Below are positions 26,922 through 36,015 of a DNA stretch of 64,000 nucleotides, piece by piece. Source of the DNA: an uncultured Halomonas sp. (GTDB lineage: Bacteria; Pseudomonadota; Gammaproteobacteria; Pseudomonadales; Halomonadaceae); contig NZ_CANLTC010000001.1 in assembly GCF_947493865.1 (NCBI RefSeq), positions 62,001 through 126,000 on the forward strand, read 5' to 3'. Made by a program: the position numbers and the translations under genes. The notes beneath the pieces are model-generated. The model saw nothing but the letters and a program-made list of their open reading frames with translations. It did not search any database and was not told the DNA's origin. The stretch's first letter is position 1. Each line of letters opens with the position of its first letter.

Positions 26922-27530
26922 GAATTTTCCCTTGCGCTTTTTATGGTGATGATAAGTACTGCCGCGGCGGCATCATTTTTTCTATCAATTTGTAACTTCA
27001 TGATTACATAAAAACATCACTGTAACCAAGGTGTCAATGTCCGAATCAAAAAATGCTTCGAATGCAGTTTATAGAAGGCATTGTCCCGATATGCGGGGCG
27101 CTGCTCAAGTTTTCCTGATTGAATACTGCCACTATCGTATGGGAGGTATCAGCTTTTTACACGAAACCATTGCTGCCCCCCGGCTAAATAACTGCCTTGA
27201 TCCGCAAGAGCACCTTTTAGGTATTTAGTTTTTTCATTTCAACACACGGGTGCTCGGCTGCATCGTGAAAACAGCACTCCTTAGTGGAGTCTATTCCGGT
27301 CATGAAAGCCCTGTTGCTTGCAACCAATCGATATTGACAATGACCATGCAGCAAGCCTCGAGGGCAATTTAGCGCCACCAGAATACTCCCATAGCCCCCG
27401 CCTATTACATGAATACACAATTTAGATAAACAAACGTTACACCTATTATGCCATACGCCGATAAGAGTAATCACGAATGCCTGCCACTGCTCGCAGACAT
27501 TACTTACTCAGTAAATGCGGAGACACAATT
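26922..27530. other. 609-nt AT-rich intergenic region
   Basis: It separates the divergent carboxypeptidase and chemoreceptor genes and is visibly richer in A and T than its surroundings. It contains a sigma-28-like promoter near its right end (27438-27464) and must hold the carboxypeptidase promoter near its left end. Short open frames at 27031-27228 and 27217-27474 lack ribosome sites, family resemblance and coding bias, and I do not call them genes. Confidence 0.6.
27438..27464 (+). promoter_or_regulatory. Sigma-28 (FliA)-like promoter for the 4HB chemoreceptor
   Basis: GCCGATAA at 27457-27464 is an exact match to the flagellar sigma factor -10 element. Eleven nt upstream lies TACACCTA, a weak match to TAAAGTTT (TAnA kept). 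The site ends 66 nt before the GTG start of the receptor gene. Confidence 0.55.
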
Positions 27531-29246
27531 GTGAACGGTATTTCCTCGGCTATAAAAAACATGAAACTCAAAACGCGGTTGATGGCGGGCTTTTCCACCG
27601 TTCTCATCCTCATGATCGTACTGACCAGCATCGGAATCTTTCAGGTCAGAGCCATCGATCAAGGACTGACGACCATCAACGACGTAAACAGCGTGAAGCA
27701 GCGTCACGCCATCGATTTTCGCGGCAGCGTGCATGACCGCGCCATCGCCCTGCGTGATATCACCTTGGTCGAGGATCGCGCCTCTCTCGATGCCTTGCGG
27801 GCACTGATCGCCGAACTCGAGGCCGACTATCAGGCAGCGGCGACAAGCATGCAGACGATGTTCAACGAGCGCAGCGACATAAGCGCCAAGGACCGCAGTG
27901 CGCTGGCGGCTATCGAAGAGGTCGAGAACCGTGCCAAACCCTTGGTGAAAACCCTCATTCAGCAACGTATGACGGGAGACATCCAAGGGGCGCAGACACT
28001 TCTTCTAAGCGAGGTCGGCCCCCTCTTCGCCAACTGGCTGAAGACCATCAACGTGTTCATCGACCTTCAGGAATCAATGAACCAGATCGAAACGGCTGCG
28101 GCTCGTGACATGGCCAGTGGCTTCCAGACGCTGATGCTGGTGCTGTGCGGTGCAGCGGTTGCCATCGGCCTTGGGGTGGCCTTCATGTTGACGCGCTGGC
28201 TGCTGCGCTCCCTCGGCGCCGAGCCTCGGCAGGTCAAGGGCTTCGCCGAAGCCATCGGTCGCGGCGAGTTGGCAACAAAGGCTCGGCTGCGCCAGGGAGA
28301 TCAGCACAGCATCATGGCCAGCCTAGTGATGATGGCAAAGCAGCTACAGTCCACCGTCTCGAATGTACGCGCTTCGGCGCAATCGGTAGCAGCCAGCAGC
28401 GAGCAGATCGCCAAGAGTAACAATGAACTGACCTCGCGCACCGAACAGCAAGCAAGCTCCCTGGCCGAAACCGCCTCCTCCATGGAGCAGCTCGGCAGTA
28501 CCGTGCATCAAAATGCCGATAACGCCCGTCAAGCCAGCGAGCAGGCCCATAATGCCTCACGGGTCGCTGTGCGCGGTGGCGAAGTCGTGGGTCAGGTCGT
28601 CGACACCATGAATGATCTCAACGAGCGTTCAAAAGAGATCGTCGACATCATCGGCATGATCGATTCGATCGCCTTCCAGACCAACATCCTGGCGCTCAAC
28701 GCCTCGGTGGAAGCCGCTCGCGCCGGCGAACATGGCAGAGGCTTTGCCGTGGTGGCAAGCGAAGTACGCCTGCTTGCCCAACGCAGCGCAGATGCTTCAA
28801 AGCAGATCAACACGCTGATCACCGGCAATCTCAAACGCGTCGAGGAAGGTTCTCAACTGGTCGCCGAGGCCGGACGTACTACCGATGAGATCGTGGCGTC
28901 CATCAAGCGGGTTACCCAGATCATGCAGGAGATCAGCAGCGCCAGTGCCGAACAGAGCGATGGTGTGCAACAGGTCAGCGAAGCGGTCACGCAGATGGAT
29001 CAAACCACCCAGCAGAACGCCTCCTTGGTAGCAGACAGCGCAAGTGCCGCCAATCATTTGAGCAATCGTGCTCAGCAACTCATTCAGGCAATGGCGATCT
29101 TCAAGTTGGAGGAAAGCGGCTCACACAAGCCGAACCCGCGCGAATTCTCGAGGACTAACGCCAGACCGCTCAGCCCCAAGCCGCTTGCCAAGACTAGCAC
29201 TCATGCCAAACCCGTTACCCAGGAGGACGATTGGCAAAGTTTCTAA
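27531..29246 (+). CDS. Methyl-accepting chemotaxis protein with 4HB_MCP sensor and CheR-tether tail
   Basis: 571 residues from a GTG start at 27531, chosen because GGAG lies 8 nt upstream; the open frame begins earlier and an ATG at 27561 lacks a ribosome site. Membrane helices at about 18-38 and 200-222 flank a four-helix-bundle periplasmic domain. A HAMP-like linker and the signalling hairpin follow ([35 protein letters not shown]). The very C-terminus is DDWQSF, after a Pro/Lys-rich flexible linker: a WxxF-type pentapeptide like the NWETF that docks CheR and CheB. The ligand is unknown. Preceded by a sigma-28-like promoter and followed by a terminator. Confidence 0.88.
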   Translation: MNGISSAIKNMKLKTRLMAGFSTVLILMIVLTSIGIFQVRAIDQGLTTINDVNSVKQRHAIDFRGSVHDRAIALRDITLVEDRASLDALRALIAELEADYQAAATSMQTMFNERSDISAKDRSALAAIEEVENRAKPLVKTLIQQRMTGDIQGAQTLLLSEVGPLFANWLKTINVFIDLQESMNQIETAAARDMASGFQTLMLVLCGAAVAIGLGVAFMLTRWLLRSLGAEPRQVKGFAEAIGRGELATKARLRQGDQHSIMASLVMMAKQLQSTVSNVRASAQSVAASSEQIAKSNNELTSRTEQQASSLAETASSMEQLGSTVHQNADNARQASEQAHNASRVAVRGGEVVGQVVDTMNDLNERSKEIVDIIGMIDSIAFQTNILALNASVEAARAGEHGRGFAVVASEVRLLAQRSADASKQINTLITGNLKRVEEGSQLVAEAGRTTDEIVASIKRVTQIMQEISSASAEQSDGVQQVSEAVTQMDQTTQQNASLVADSASAANHLSNRAQQLIQAMAIFKLEESGSHKPNPREFSRTNARPLSPKPLAKTSTHAKPVTQEDDWQSF

Positions 29247-29268
29247 ACCTTTACAGCCAACCATCAAT

Positions 29269-29293
29269 AAGGGCGCGACATTGTCGCGCCCTT
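29269..29293. terminator. Strong hairpin between the chemoreceptor and aldehyde dehydrogenase genes
   Basis: AAGGGCGCGACA (29269-29280) and TGTCGCGCCCTT (29282-29293) are perfect inverted copies. This gives an 11-12 bp GC-rich stem 22 nt after the chemoreceptor stop and 34 nt from the end of the convergent exaC-like gene. The symmetrical AA/TT ends suit a bidirectional terminator, although the T-run is short. Confidence 0.7.
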
Positions 29294-29327
29294 GCTCGTT
29301 GTAAGCCCAACACCAACTGGTTTCTTG

Positions 29328-30848
29328 TCAGAAGAAGCCCATCGGATTGATGTCATAGCTAACCAGCAGATTCTTGGTCTGCTGATAGTGCTCGAGGGCC
29401 ATCTTGTGGGTCTCGCGACCGATGCCGGACTTCTTGTAGCCGCCGAAGGCCGCATGGGCCGGGTACTGGTGGTAGCAGTTGGTCCATACCCGCCCGGCCT
29501 GGATGCCGCGCCCCATGCGGAAGGCGACATTCATGTCCCGGGTCCAGACGCCGGCACCAAGGCCGAACTCGGTATCGTTGGCGATCGCCAGCGCCTCCGC
29601 CTCATCCCTGAAGGTGGTCACGGAGACCACCGGGCCGAAGATCTCCTCCTGGAACACGCGCATCTTGTTGTTGCCCTTGAGCAGGGTCGGCTGAATGTAG
29701 TATCCACGGGAGAGTTCCGAATCGAGGCGCTCCTTGCCGCCGCCGGTCAATATCTCGGCCCCTTCCTCCCGAGCCACATCCATATAACCCATGATCTTGT
29801 CGAACTGCTCCTCGGAGACCTGGGCGCCGACCTGGACGTCGGTATCCAGCGGGTTGCCGCGCTTGATCGCCTGGGTACGCTCCATGACCTTGACCATGAA
29901 GGCGTCGTACATGCTCTCCTGCACCAGCGCCCGGGACGGGCAGGTACACACCTCGCCCTGGTTCAAGAAGGCCAGCACCAGCCCTTCCACCGCCTTGTCG
30001 ATGAATTCCGGCTCGGCGTTCATGATGTCGGCGAAATAGACATTGGGCGACTTGCCGCCCAGCTCCACGGTGGAGGGAATGATGTTCTCGGCGGCGCACT
30101 TCAATATGTGCGAACCCACCGGCGTGGAGCCGGTGAAGGCGATCTTGGCGATGCGCTTGTGGGTGGCCAACGCCTGACCGGCCTCCTCGCCATAGCCGTT
30201 GACGATGTTGAGCACGCCCGGCGGCAGTAGATCGCCAATCAGCTCCACCACCTTGAGGATCGACACCGGCGTCTGCTCGGCAGGTTTCAATACCACGCAG
30301 TTGCCCGCCGCCAGGGCCGGAGCCAGCTTCCAGGTCGCCATAAGGATGGGGAAGTTCCAGGGGATGATCTGCCCTACCACGCCCAGCGGTTCATGGAAGT
30401 GATAGGCCACGGTGTTGGCGTCGATGTCCGCCGCGGTGCCCTCCTGAGCGCGAATGCAGCCGGCGAAGTAGCGGAAGTGATCCACCGCCAGGGGCAGGTC
30501 GGCGTTCAGCGTCTCGCGTACCGCCTTGCCGTTGTCCCAAGTCTCGGCGACGGCGAGCATCTCCAGGTTCTGTTCGATGCGATCGGCGATCTTGAGCAGG
30601 ATGTTGCCGCGTTCGGCGGAGGAGGTCTTGCCCCAGGCCGGCGCGGCCTTGTGCGCTGCCTCAACGGCCTTGTCGACATCCTCGGCGGTGGAGCGTGCCA
30701 CTTCGCAGAACACCTCACCGGTGACCGGAGTGACGTTGTCGAAGTACTGGCCCTTGACGGGATCGACGAATTCACCGCCGATATAGTTGCCGTAGCGTTT
30801 CTCGAAACTTACCAGTGAATCGCTGGTACCGGGATTGGAATAGATCAC
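29328..30848 (-). CDS. exaC: ExaC/AldB-like NAD-dependent acetaldehyde dehydrogenase
   Basis: 506 residues, the same length as Pseudomonas ExaC, and with its typical C-terminus ending PMGFF. Start is a GTG (30846-30848) with AGGAG 8 nt upstream. Catalytic residues are Glu262 in VELGGKSPN and Cys301 in [11 protein letters not shown]; the cofactor loop FTGSTPVGS is at 239-247. Members oxidise acetaldehyde and other short aldehydes to acids. The gene is monocistronic: the next minus-strand gene upstream ends 169 nt away and the convergent neighbour has its own terminator. It is clearly distinct from doeC in this window. Confidence 0.87.
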   Translation of the reverse strand: MIYSNPGTSDSLVSFEKRYGNYIGGEFVDPVKGQYFDNVTPVTGEVFCEVARSTAEDVDKAVEAAHKAAPAWGKTSSAERGNILLKIADRIEQNLEMLAVAETWDNGKAVRETLNADLPLAVDHFRYFAGCIRAQEGTAADIDANTVAYHFHEPLGVVGQIIPWNFPILMATWKLAPALAAGNCVVLKPAEQTPVSILKVVELIGDLLPPGVLNIVNGYGEEAGQALATHKRIAKIAFTGSTPVGSHILKCAAENIIPSTVELGGKSPNVYFADIMNAEPEFIDKAVEGLVLAFLNQGEVCTCPSRALVQESMYDAFMVKVMERTQAIKRGNPLDTDVQVGAQVSEEQFDKIMGYMDVAREEGAEILTGGGKERLDSELSRGYYIQPTLLKGNNKMRVFQEEIFGPVVSVTTFRDEAEALAIANDTEFGLGAGVWTRDMNVAFRMGRGIQAGRVWTNCYHQYPAHAAFGGYKKSGIGRETHKMALEHYQQTKNLLVSYDINPMGFF

Positions 30849-31016
30849 GGGGTGTACTCCTATCGTTGGAAGGATGGGAGCTCGGCAGTGATCATGTCAT
30901 TTGGCGACAGGCGTCATGTCTACGCGGCATGCCGAGCATGCTCTAAAGCGTAGCGGAAATTTTCTTGTTCCACTTTACGACCCAGAAGCGAAAAGCGACG
31001 TTCTTTGGTCGTACCT

Positions 31017-31634
31017 TCACTCCAGAATCACCAGGCGGTTGGGCAATTCGTCGCGCTCATGGGTAGCCGGCACCTCGCGCTTGAGATGGTCGCCACAGGC
31101 CTCGATACAGGTCAGGAACCCTTGCAGCGTATTGCCTTCTTTCACCTGCCGGGTGAACGCTGCCACGATGGATTGCCAGGTCTCATCCTTCAGGCGGCTC
31201 GAGATACCCCGGTCGACCAGAATTTCCACATAGCGCTCCGCCTCCGAAACGAAGATGAGCATTCCGGTTTCACCGCTGGTGTGGTGCAGGTTCTGCTCCA
31301 GAAACTGGCGCCGGGCCAGGTTGGATGCCCGCCAATGCCGCACGCTGCGAGGAATGAGCCGGGTGGTGACCTTGGGCATCCTGAAGAGCAGCCCCAGCAG
31401 GATGAAGGTGCCCCATTGGACCAGCAGCAATTCCGCAGCGCTCAGCCAACCGGGAAAATAGTTGATGGCGCCGGGCACCACCAGCGCCAGAATCCCCGCC
31501 CATAGCAGGGGAATATAGGCATAATCGTCCGCCTGGGCGGCAAGCACGGTGACCAGTTCGGCATCGGTCTCACGTTCGATGCGATTGATCGCCTCCGCGA
31601 CCTGATGCTGTTCGTCTTCACTCAATAAGGCCAT
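31017..31634 (-). CDS. TPM-domain membrane protein
   Basis: 205 residues. A TPM (TLP18.3/Psb32/MOLO-1) fold is split by two membrane segments: the N-terminal part (INRIERETDAELVTVLAAQ) is followed by helices at about 40-56 and 66-84, then SGETGMLIFVSEAERYVEILVDRGISSRL, which is the standard second half of the fold. No clear ribosome site precedes the ATG, so it probably depends on the preceding gene of the lemA-TPM operon (57-nt gap). The function of these proteins is not known; they co-occur with LemA. Confidence 0.8.
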   Translation of the reverse strand: MALLSEDEQHQVAEAINRIERETDAELVTVLAAQADDYAYIPLLWAGILALVVPGAINYFPGWLSAAELLLVQWGTFILLGLLFRMPKVTTRLIPRSVRHWRASNLARRQFLEQNLHHTSGETGMLIFVSEAERYVEILVDRGISSRLKDETWQSIVAAFTRQVKEGNTLQGFLTCIEACGDHLKREVPATHERDELPNRLVILE

Positions 31635-31689
31635 GATTTTTATACTCTGAAATACTGGGAGTTGCTGAATGACATGAGAATAGCGCTTG

Positions 31690-31800
31690 AACTACCAGCC
31701 ACCGGACGCACCACCGCCGCCAAAACCACCACCTCCGCCAAAACCACCACCTCCGCCGCCGAAGCCGCCGCCACCTCCGAATCCACCGCCAGAGCCACCA
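31690..31800 (-). repeat. Gly-rich coding repeat at the end of the TPM/YgcG gene
   Basis: The last codons of the 31692-32486 gene are a near-tandem array of GGGGFGG-type units, visible on the plus strand as repeated CCACCTCCGCCAAAACCACC. Low-complexity Gly/Phe tails are common in YgcG proteins. The array is a likely site for length change by slippage. Confidence 0.7.
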
Positions 31801-32486
31801 CGCCCCAGGGCGGAACCGAGCAGCGCGCCGGCCAGCAGCCCACCACGACCTCTACCCCGTCCACGCCCGCCTCCACCGCCACGGGAAATGAGCATGACGA
31901 TGACGAACATGACGAAGAACCAGATCGACGCAGGCCCGCCCTGCCTCTCGGTATTTACGGAAGCACCGCCTTTCGGTTCGGCCAGGGGATCGCCGCCCAG
32001 CACCTGAATCATTGCCGCCGCCCCCTGGGTAATACCCACGGCATAGTCGCCCTGCTTGAAGGCAGGCGTGATGATCTGATTGATGATGACCGAGGACTGG
32101 GCATCGGTCAGCCGCCCTTCCATGCCGTAGCCGACCTCGATGCGCAGCTTGCGCTCCTCGGGGGCGACGATCAGCAAGGCGCCGTTATCTTCGCCTTCCT
32201 GGCCGATACCCCAGTGGCGACCCAACTGATAGCCGTAGTCCGCAATATCATAGCCTTGCAGGCTCGGCACGGTGACCACCACGACCTGCTCGGTGGATTG
32301 CTGTTCATGCGCCTCGAGCATCTCGCTCAGCCGGGCTTCAGTCTGCTGATCCAGCAGTTCGGCCTTGTCGACCACCCGACCGGTCAGCTCAGGGAAGTCA
32401 GGCTGCTGGGCCTGGGCGCTCAACGCCCAGGCCGGCAATAAGAAAAACAGAAGTAGCGCTATTGGCGAGCGCAGCCAGGTAGCCAT
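31692..32486 (-). CDS. YgcG-type exported TPM-domain protein with Gly-rich tail
   Basis: 264 residues. Signal peptide at about 1-27 (LLLFFLLPAWALSAQA), a periplasmic TPM domain (about 30-160; LTGRVVDKAELLDQQTEARLSEMLEAHE, VVVTVPSLQGYDIADYGYQLGRHWGIG, DNGALLIVAPEERKLRIEVGYGMEG), a membrane segment near 181-193 and a Gly/Arg then Gly/Phe tail. Its ATG overlaps the lemA stop (ATGA), with GGTGG upstream. Relatives were once called beta-propeller domains of methanol dehydrogenase type; that name is misleading. No reaction is established. Confidence 0.85.
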   Translation of the reverse strand: MATWLRSPIALLLFFLLPAWALSAQAQQPDFPELTGRVVDKAELLDQQTEARLSEMLEAHEQQSTEQVVVVTVPSLQGYDIADYGYQLGRHWGIGQEGEDNGALLIVAPEERKLRIEVGYGMEGRLTDAQSSVIINQIITPAFKQGDYAVGITQGAAAMIQVLGGDPLAEPKGGASVNTERQGGPASIWFFVMFVIVMLISRGGGGGRGRGRGRGGLLAGALLGSALGRGGSGGGFGGGGGFGGGGGGFGGGGGFGGGGASGGW

Positions 32487-33103
32487 CAGAATTCCACCTG
32501 GGGCGCCTGTTCCGCGTTCTCGGCGGTGGCCTCGAAGTTCTCGCGTATCGGCATGTCGCTGTAGAGAACGCTATGCCATAGTCGGCCCGGGAAGGTACGA
32601 ATCTCGGTGTTGTAGCGCTCGACGGCAGTGATGAAATCGCGCCGCGCTACCGAAATACGGTTTTCAGTGCCTTCCAACTGGGATTGCAGCGCCAGGAAGT
32701 TCTGGTTGGAGCGCAGCTCCGGGTAGCGCTCCGAGACCGCCATCAAGCGACTCAGCGCACTGGTCAGTTGCCCTTGCGCCTGCTGGAATTGCTGCATCTT
32801 CTGGGGATCGTCCAGGGTGTTCGCATCGACTTGGATGGAAGTCGCCTTGGAGCGCGCTTCGACCACCGCCGTCAGGGTTTCCTGCTCCTGATTGGCAAAC
32901 CCCTTGACCGTCTCTACCAGGTTGGGCACCAGGTCCGCACGGCGCTGATACTGATTCTCGACCTGGGACCAGGCTGATTTCACCTGCTCGTCCAGGCGCG
33001 GAATGTTATTCACCCCACAGCCCGCCAGCACGAGCACCATGAATAGAAGCAGCGCCGAGCGCCAGAGATATCGGTAAGAAGGCATCACCTGTAGCATTGA
33101 CAT
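32486..33103 (-). CDS. lemA: LemA-family lipoprotein
   Basis: 205 residues from the ATG at 33101-33103 (AGGAACG upstream, spacing a little long; the frame is open further but the lipoprotein signal starts here). The lipobox LVLAGC gives a lipidated Cys at about residue 29. The LemA core follows with the family block WSQVENQYQRRADLVPNLVETVKGFANQEQETL and ARRDFITAVERYNTEIRTFPG. It heads the operon lemA-TPM-TPM. LemA proteins form helical bundles at the membrane; the role in gammaproteobacteria is not established. Confidence 0.9.
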   Translation of the reverse strand: MSMLQVMPSYRYLWRSALLLFMVLVLAGCGVNNIPRLDEQVKSAWSQVENQYQRRADLVPNLVETVKGFANQEQETLTAVVEARSKATSIQVDANTLDDPQKMQQFQQAQGQLTSALSRLMAVSERYPELRSNQNFLALQSQLEGTENRISVARRDFITAVERYNTEIRTFPGRLWHSVLYSDMPIRENFEATAENAEQAPQVEF

Positions 33104-33249
33104 GGTTGCGTTCGTTCCTATCGTTACGTAATCAACAGGTAACAAAGGTACAGGTCGGCGCTCCAAGAAGAAAGCGCTGGTTTGGCGACGTTTTAACATA
33201 CGGCTTATAGTGCTTGCGCCATCGTCAACCAATCAACGCGGGAATAGCC

Positions 33250-34083
33250 ATGATCAGGTCATATGCCGGACGGGGAGGACAGTCAGAATATTGCGCCTTT
33301 TTTCGCGGCCTTGTGATATTTGCCTTGTTGAGTCTTGCTTTTCTTGCCCAGGCCAGTTCGGGCATGGAAAAGCCGCGGGTCAGGATCTTTGCCGCCGCCT
33401 CATTGACCGACGCCTTGAACAAGGCCATTGAACAATACGAGTCCCAGCATGATGTGGATATTGTGTCGGTCTATACATCCTCTTCCACCGCCGCACGCCA
33501 GATTGCCAGCGGCGCGCCCATCGACCTGTTCTTTTCCGCCAATGCGCAATGGATAACCTGGCTCGAGGATCAGGGTATCGAGCTCGGTTCGCGAATCGAT
33601 CTGCTACGCAACCGTCTGGCGCTGATTGCACCCCGCGGGGGAGAACACCCCTCTTTCACTCCAGGGAATGGAGAAGCGCTGAGTGCATTATTGGGTGACC
33701 AGGAACGTCTGTCGGTTGGCGATCCGGACCATGTGCCGGCGGGTATCTATGCCAAACAGGCACTGCAGTCCCTGGAGGAATGGGAAACGCTGCAACTGCG
33801 ACTGGCCCGGGCCGACAATGTACGCGCCGCCCTGGCACTGGTGGAGCGAGGCGAGACGCCATTGGGCATCGTCTACCGGACCGATGCCGAGGCCAGCGAC
33901 AAGGCCGATCAACTTGGCCTTTTTCCCGATGACAGCCACGAGCCGATTCTCTATCCGCTGGTCCTGGTCAATCTGCCTGCCAGTGAGCCTGCCCAGGCAT
34001 TCTTCCAGTGGCTGCAAAGCAACGAGGCCCTGACGATCTTCTCCGAAGTCGGCTTCTTGCCCACCGATGATGCCAGTCACTAG
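33250..34083 (+). CDS. modA: Molybdate ABC transporter substrate-binding protein
   Basis: 277 residues from the ATG at 33250 (GGGAA upstream); an upstream TTG in frame is not needed. Hydrophobic signal region at about 22-38. The mature ModA fold shows RIFAAASLTDALNKAI, SVYTSSSTAARQIASGAPIDLFFSAN, GDPDHVPAGIYAKQAL and PLGIVYRTDAEA; the two Ser-containing loops (AAS, SSS) and the Tyr near AGIYAKQ are the oxyanion ligands in known ModA. Molybdate or tungstate is bound in the periplasm and handed to ModBC. First gene of modABC. Confidence 0.92.
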   Translation: MIRSYAGRGGQSEYCAFFRGLVIFALLSLAFLAQASSGMEKPRVRIFAAASLTDALNKAIEQYESQHDVDIVSVYTSSSTAARQIASGAPIDLFFSANAQWITWLEDQGIELGSRIDLLRNRLALIAPRGGEHPSFTPGNGEALSALLGDQERLSVGDPDHVPAGIYAKQALQSLEEWETLQLRLARADNVRAALALVERGETPLGIVYRTDAEASDKADQLGLFPDDSHEPILYPLVLVNLPASEPAQAFFQWLQSNEALTIFSEVGFLPTDDASH

Positions 34084-34098
34084 CCAGGAAGCACTACC

Positions 34099-34794
34099 AT
34101 GCTGTCCAACGCCGAATGGGAAGCCATCCTGCTCAGCCTTCAGATTGCGGGTACCGCCGTGGGTTGGATTCTGATCCCCGGCGTGGCGCTGGCCTGGTTC
34201 ATGGCCCGCTTTGAGTTTCGTGGCAAGGCGCTGCTCGATGGCCTGCTGCATCTGCCCCTGGTACTTCCCCCGGTGGTGGTCGGCTATCTATTGTTGATTT
34301 CACTTGGCCGCCAGGGATTTCTGGGCCAATGGCTGAACCAGTGGTTCGGCATCACACTGCCCTTCACCTGGCAGGGTGCGGCGATTGCCGGGGGCATCAT
34401 GGCCTTCCCGCTGCTGGTACGCGCCGTGCGGCTGTCGCTGGAAGCGGTCGATGTGAAACTCGAGGCGGCGGCCAGCACGTTGGGCGCCAGTCGCTGGCGG
34501 GTGTTCTTCACCATTACCCTGCCGCTGGCGTTTCCCGGACTCTTGACCGGTACGGTACTGGCATTCGCCCGGGCGCTGTCCGAATTCGGTGCCACCATCA
34601 CCTTTGCCTCGAACATCCCCGGCGAAACACGCACCCTGCCGCTGGCGCTCTACACGCTGATCCAGTCTCCAGGCAAGGAAGCGGCGGCTGCGCGCCTGTG
34701 CGTCATCGCCATCCTGATCGCCATGCTGTCGTTGCTGATATCGGAATGGCTGGCGCACAAGGCCAAGAAGCGGCTAAGGGAACGCGATGATTGA
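34099..34794 (+). CDS. modB: Molybdate ABC transporter permease
   Basis: 231 residues, five or six membrane segments. The binding-protein-dependent permease motif is complete: EAVDVKLEAAASTLGASRWRVFFTITLPLAFPGLLTG (about 115-151), with the EAA-loop Gly contacting ModC. PLVLPPVVVGYLLL near 54-67 and ALSEFGATITFASNIPGETRTLPLALYT are ModB signatures. A ribosome site AGGAAG precedes the ATG by 8 nt. It begins 16 nt after modA and overlaps modC by 8 nt. Confidence 0.92.
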   Translation: MLSNAEWEAILLSLQIAGTAVGWILIPGVALAWFMARFEFRGKALLDGLLHLPLVLPPVVVGYLLLISLGRQGFLGQWLNQWFGITLPFTWQGAAIAGGIMAFPLLVRAVRLSLEAVDVKLEAAASTLGASRWRVFFTITLPLAFPGLLTGTVLAFARALSEFGATITFASNIPGETRTLPLALYTLIQSPGKEAAAARLCVIAILIAMLSLLISEWLAHKAKKRLRERDD

Positions 34795-35941
34795 CGAACC
34801 CCACGACGGACCCGCGCTTATGGCTCAGAGCGGCAGCGAGCCCCCTGCCCGACACGAACCCGCGACGGGGCTCAGTGTGAAAGTGGACAAGCGCCTGGGG
34901 AACTTCTCGCTCAGGGCCTCGCTTACGATCCCGGCTCGGGGCGTCACCGCGCTATTCGGCGCCTCGGGCAGCGGCAAGACCAGCCTGCTGCGCCTGATTG
35001 CGGGGCTCGACACCCCGGACAGCGGCGTCATTCGCATCGGCGAGCAAACCCTCGTCGACACTCAGCGGAGCGTATTCATACCGCCCCACAAGCGCCGTTT
35101 AGGCGTCGTCTTTCAGGAAGCGCGGCTATTTCCCCATTACCGGGTACGCGGCAACCTCACCTACGGCATGCGCCCGAGTGCACGTTCGCGCTTCGATACG
35201 ATCGTCGCCTTGCTGGGCATCAAATCCTTGCTGAACCGCTTTCCCGCCACTCTCTCCGGCGGCGAAGCCCGGCGCGTCGCCATCGGCCGGGCCCTGCTCA
35301 CCGAGCCGCGCCTGCTTTTGATGGACGAACCCCTGACCGGTCTCGACGGCCCCCGCAAGCAGGAGCTGTTGCGCTACATCGCCCGTCTGGCCCGGGACAT
35401 CGACATTCCCATCGTCTACGTCAGCCACGACCCGGACGAACTTATCGCCATTGCCGATCATCTGGTGCTGCTCGATCAAGGCCGCCTGCTCGCCCACGGC
35501 CGCCTGGAAGAACTACTGATGCGCTTCGATCTCACCGAATACCTTGGCGGGTTCGATGCCGCCTCGGTCATTACCGCCAGCATCGTCGAACACGATCATC
35601 ATTACGCCCTGTCTCAGCTACGGTTGGAGGACGGCCAGCGCCTGACCATCCCCATCGTCGACAAGCCCCTCGGCACCACGCTACGTCTGCGTATCCCGGT
35701 ACGCGACGTGGCCCTGGCCCTATCAACATCCGAGCAGGTTAGCTATCGCAACCAGCTCAACGCCAGCGTCGAACAGATCGGCCTGGTGGCCGGCAACAAG
35801 ACCTCCATCGAACTGCGCCTGAGGATCGGCGAGCAGGTTCTGCGCGCCCGCCTGACGCGCAAATCCTTCGATGAACTGGGGGTGAAGGAAGGCATGCCGA
35901 TCGTGGCGCTTATACGCAGCGTGGCATTTGATACGCGGTAG
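34787..35941 (+). CDS. modC: Molybdate ABC transporter ATP-binding protein
   Basis: 384 residues. Walker A GASGSGKTS, signature LSGGEARRVAIGRALL, Walker B LLLMDEPLTGLD and switch His in VYVSHDPDELIAIADH. The C-terminal third holds the ModC regulatory/Mop (TOBE) domain (about 315-380; LNASVEQIGLVAGNKTSIELRLRIGEQVLRARLTRKSFDEL), the anion-binding part. The first 35 residues before the ATPase fold are Pro/Glu-rich and longer than in E. coli ModC (352 residues); an internal ATG at residue 12 is an alternative start. Coupled to modB by overlap. Confidence 0.9.
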   Translation: MIDEPHDGPALMAQSGSEPPARHEPATGLSVKVDKRLGNFSLRASLTIPARGVTALFGASGSGKTSLLRLIAGLDTPDSGVIRIGEQTLVDTQRSVFIPPHKRRLGVVFQEARLFPHYRVRGNLTYGMRPSARSRFDTIVALLGIKSLLNRFPATLSGGEARRVAIGRALLTEPRLLLMDEPLTGLDGPRKQELLRYIARLARDIDIPIVYVSHDPDELIAIADHLVLLDQGRLLAHGRLEELLMRFDLTEYLGGFDAASVITASIVEHDHHYALSQLRLEDGQRLTIPIVDKPLGTTLRLRIPVRDVALALSTSEQVSYRNQLNASVEQIGLVAGNKTSIELRLRIGEQVLRARLTRKSFDELGVKEGMPIVALIRSVAFDTR

Positions 35942-36015
35942 AAGTAGCGACGACCACTAGCGAAAAATCCTATCGGCGGCGACACTGGCAGAAGAGAAAC
36001 ATCCAGGAGACCAGC

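Noticed and set aside
27031..27228. 65-codon frame in the AT-rich intergenic region
   Set aside because: No ribosome site, no similarity recognised, atypical composition; not supported as a gene.
31690..31800. CRISPR-like or satellite array
   Set aside because: The repeat is in frame and encodes the Gly-rich tail of the TPM protein; no spacers.
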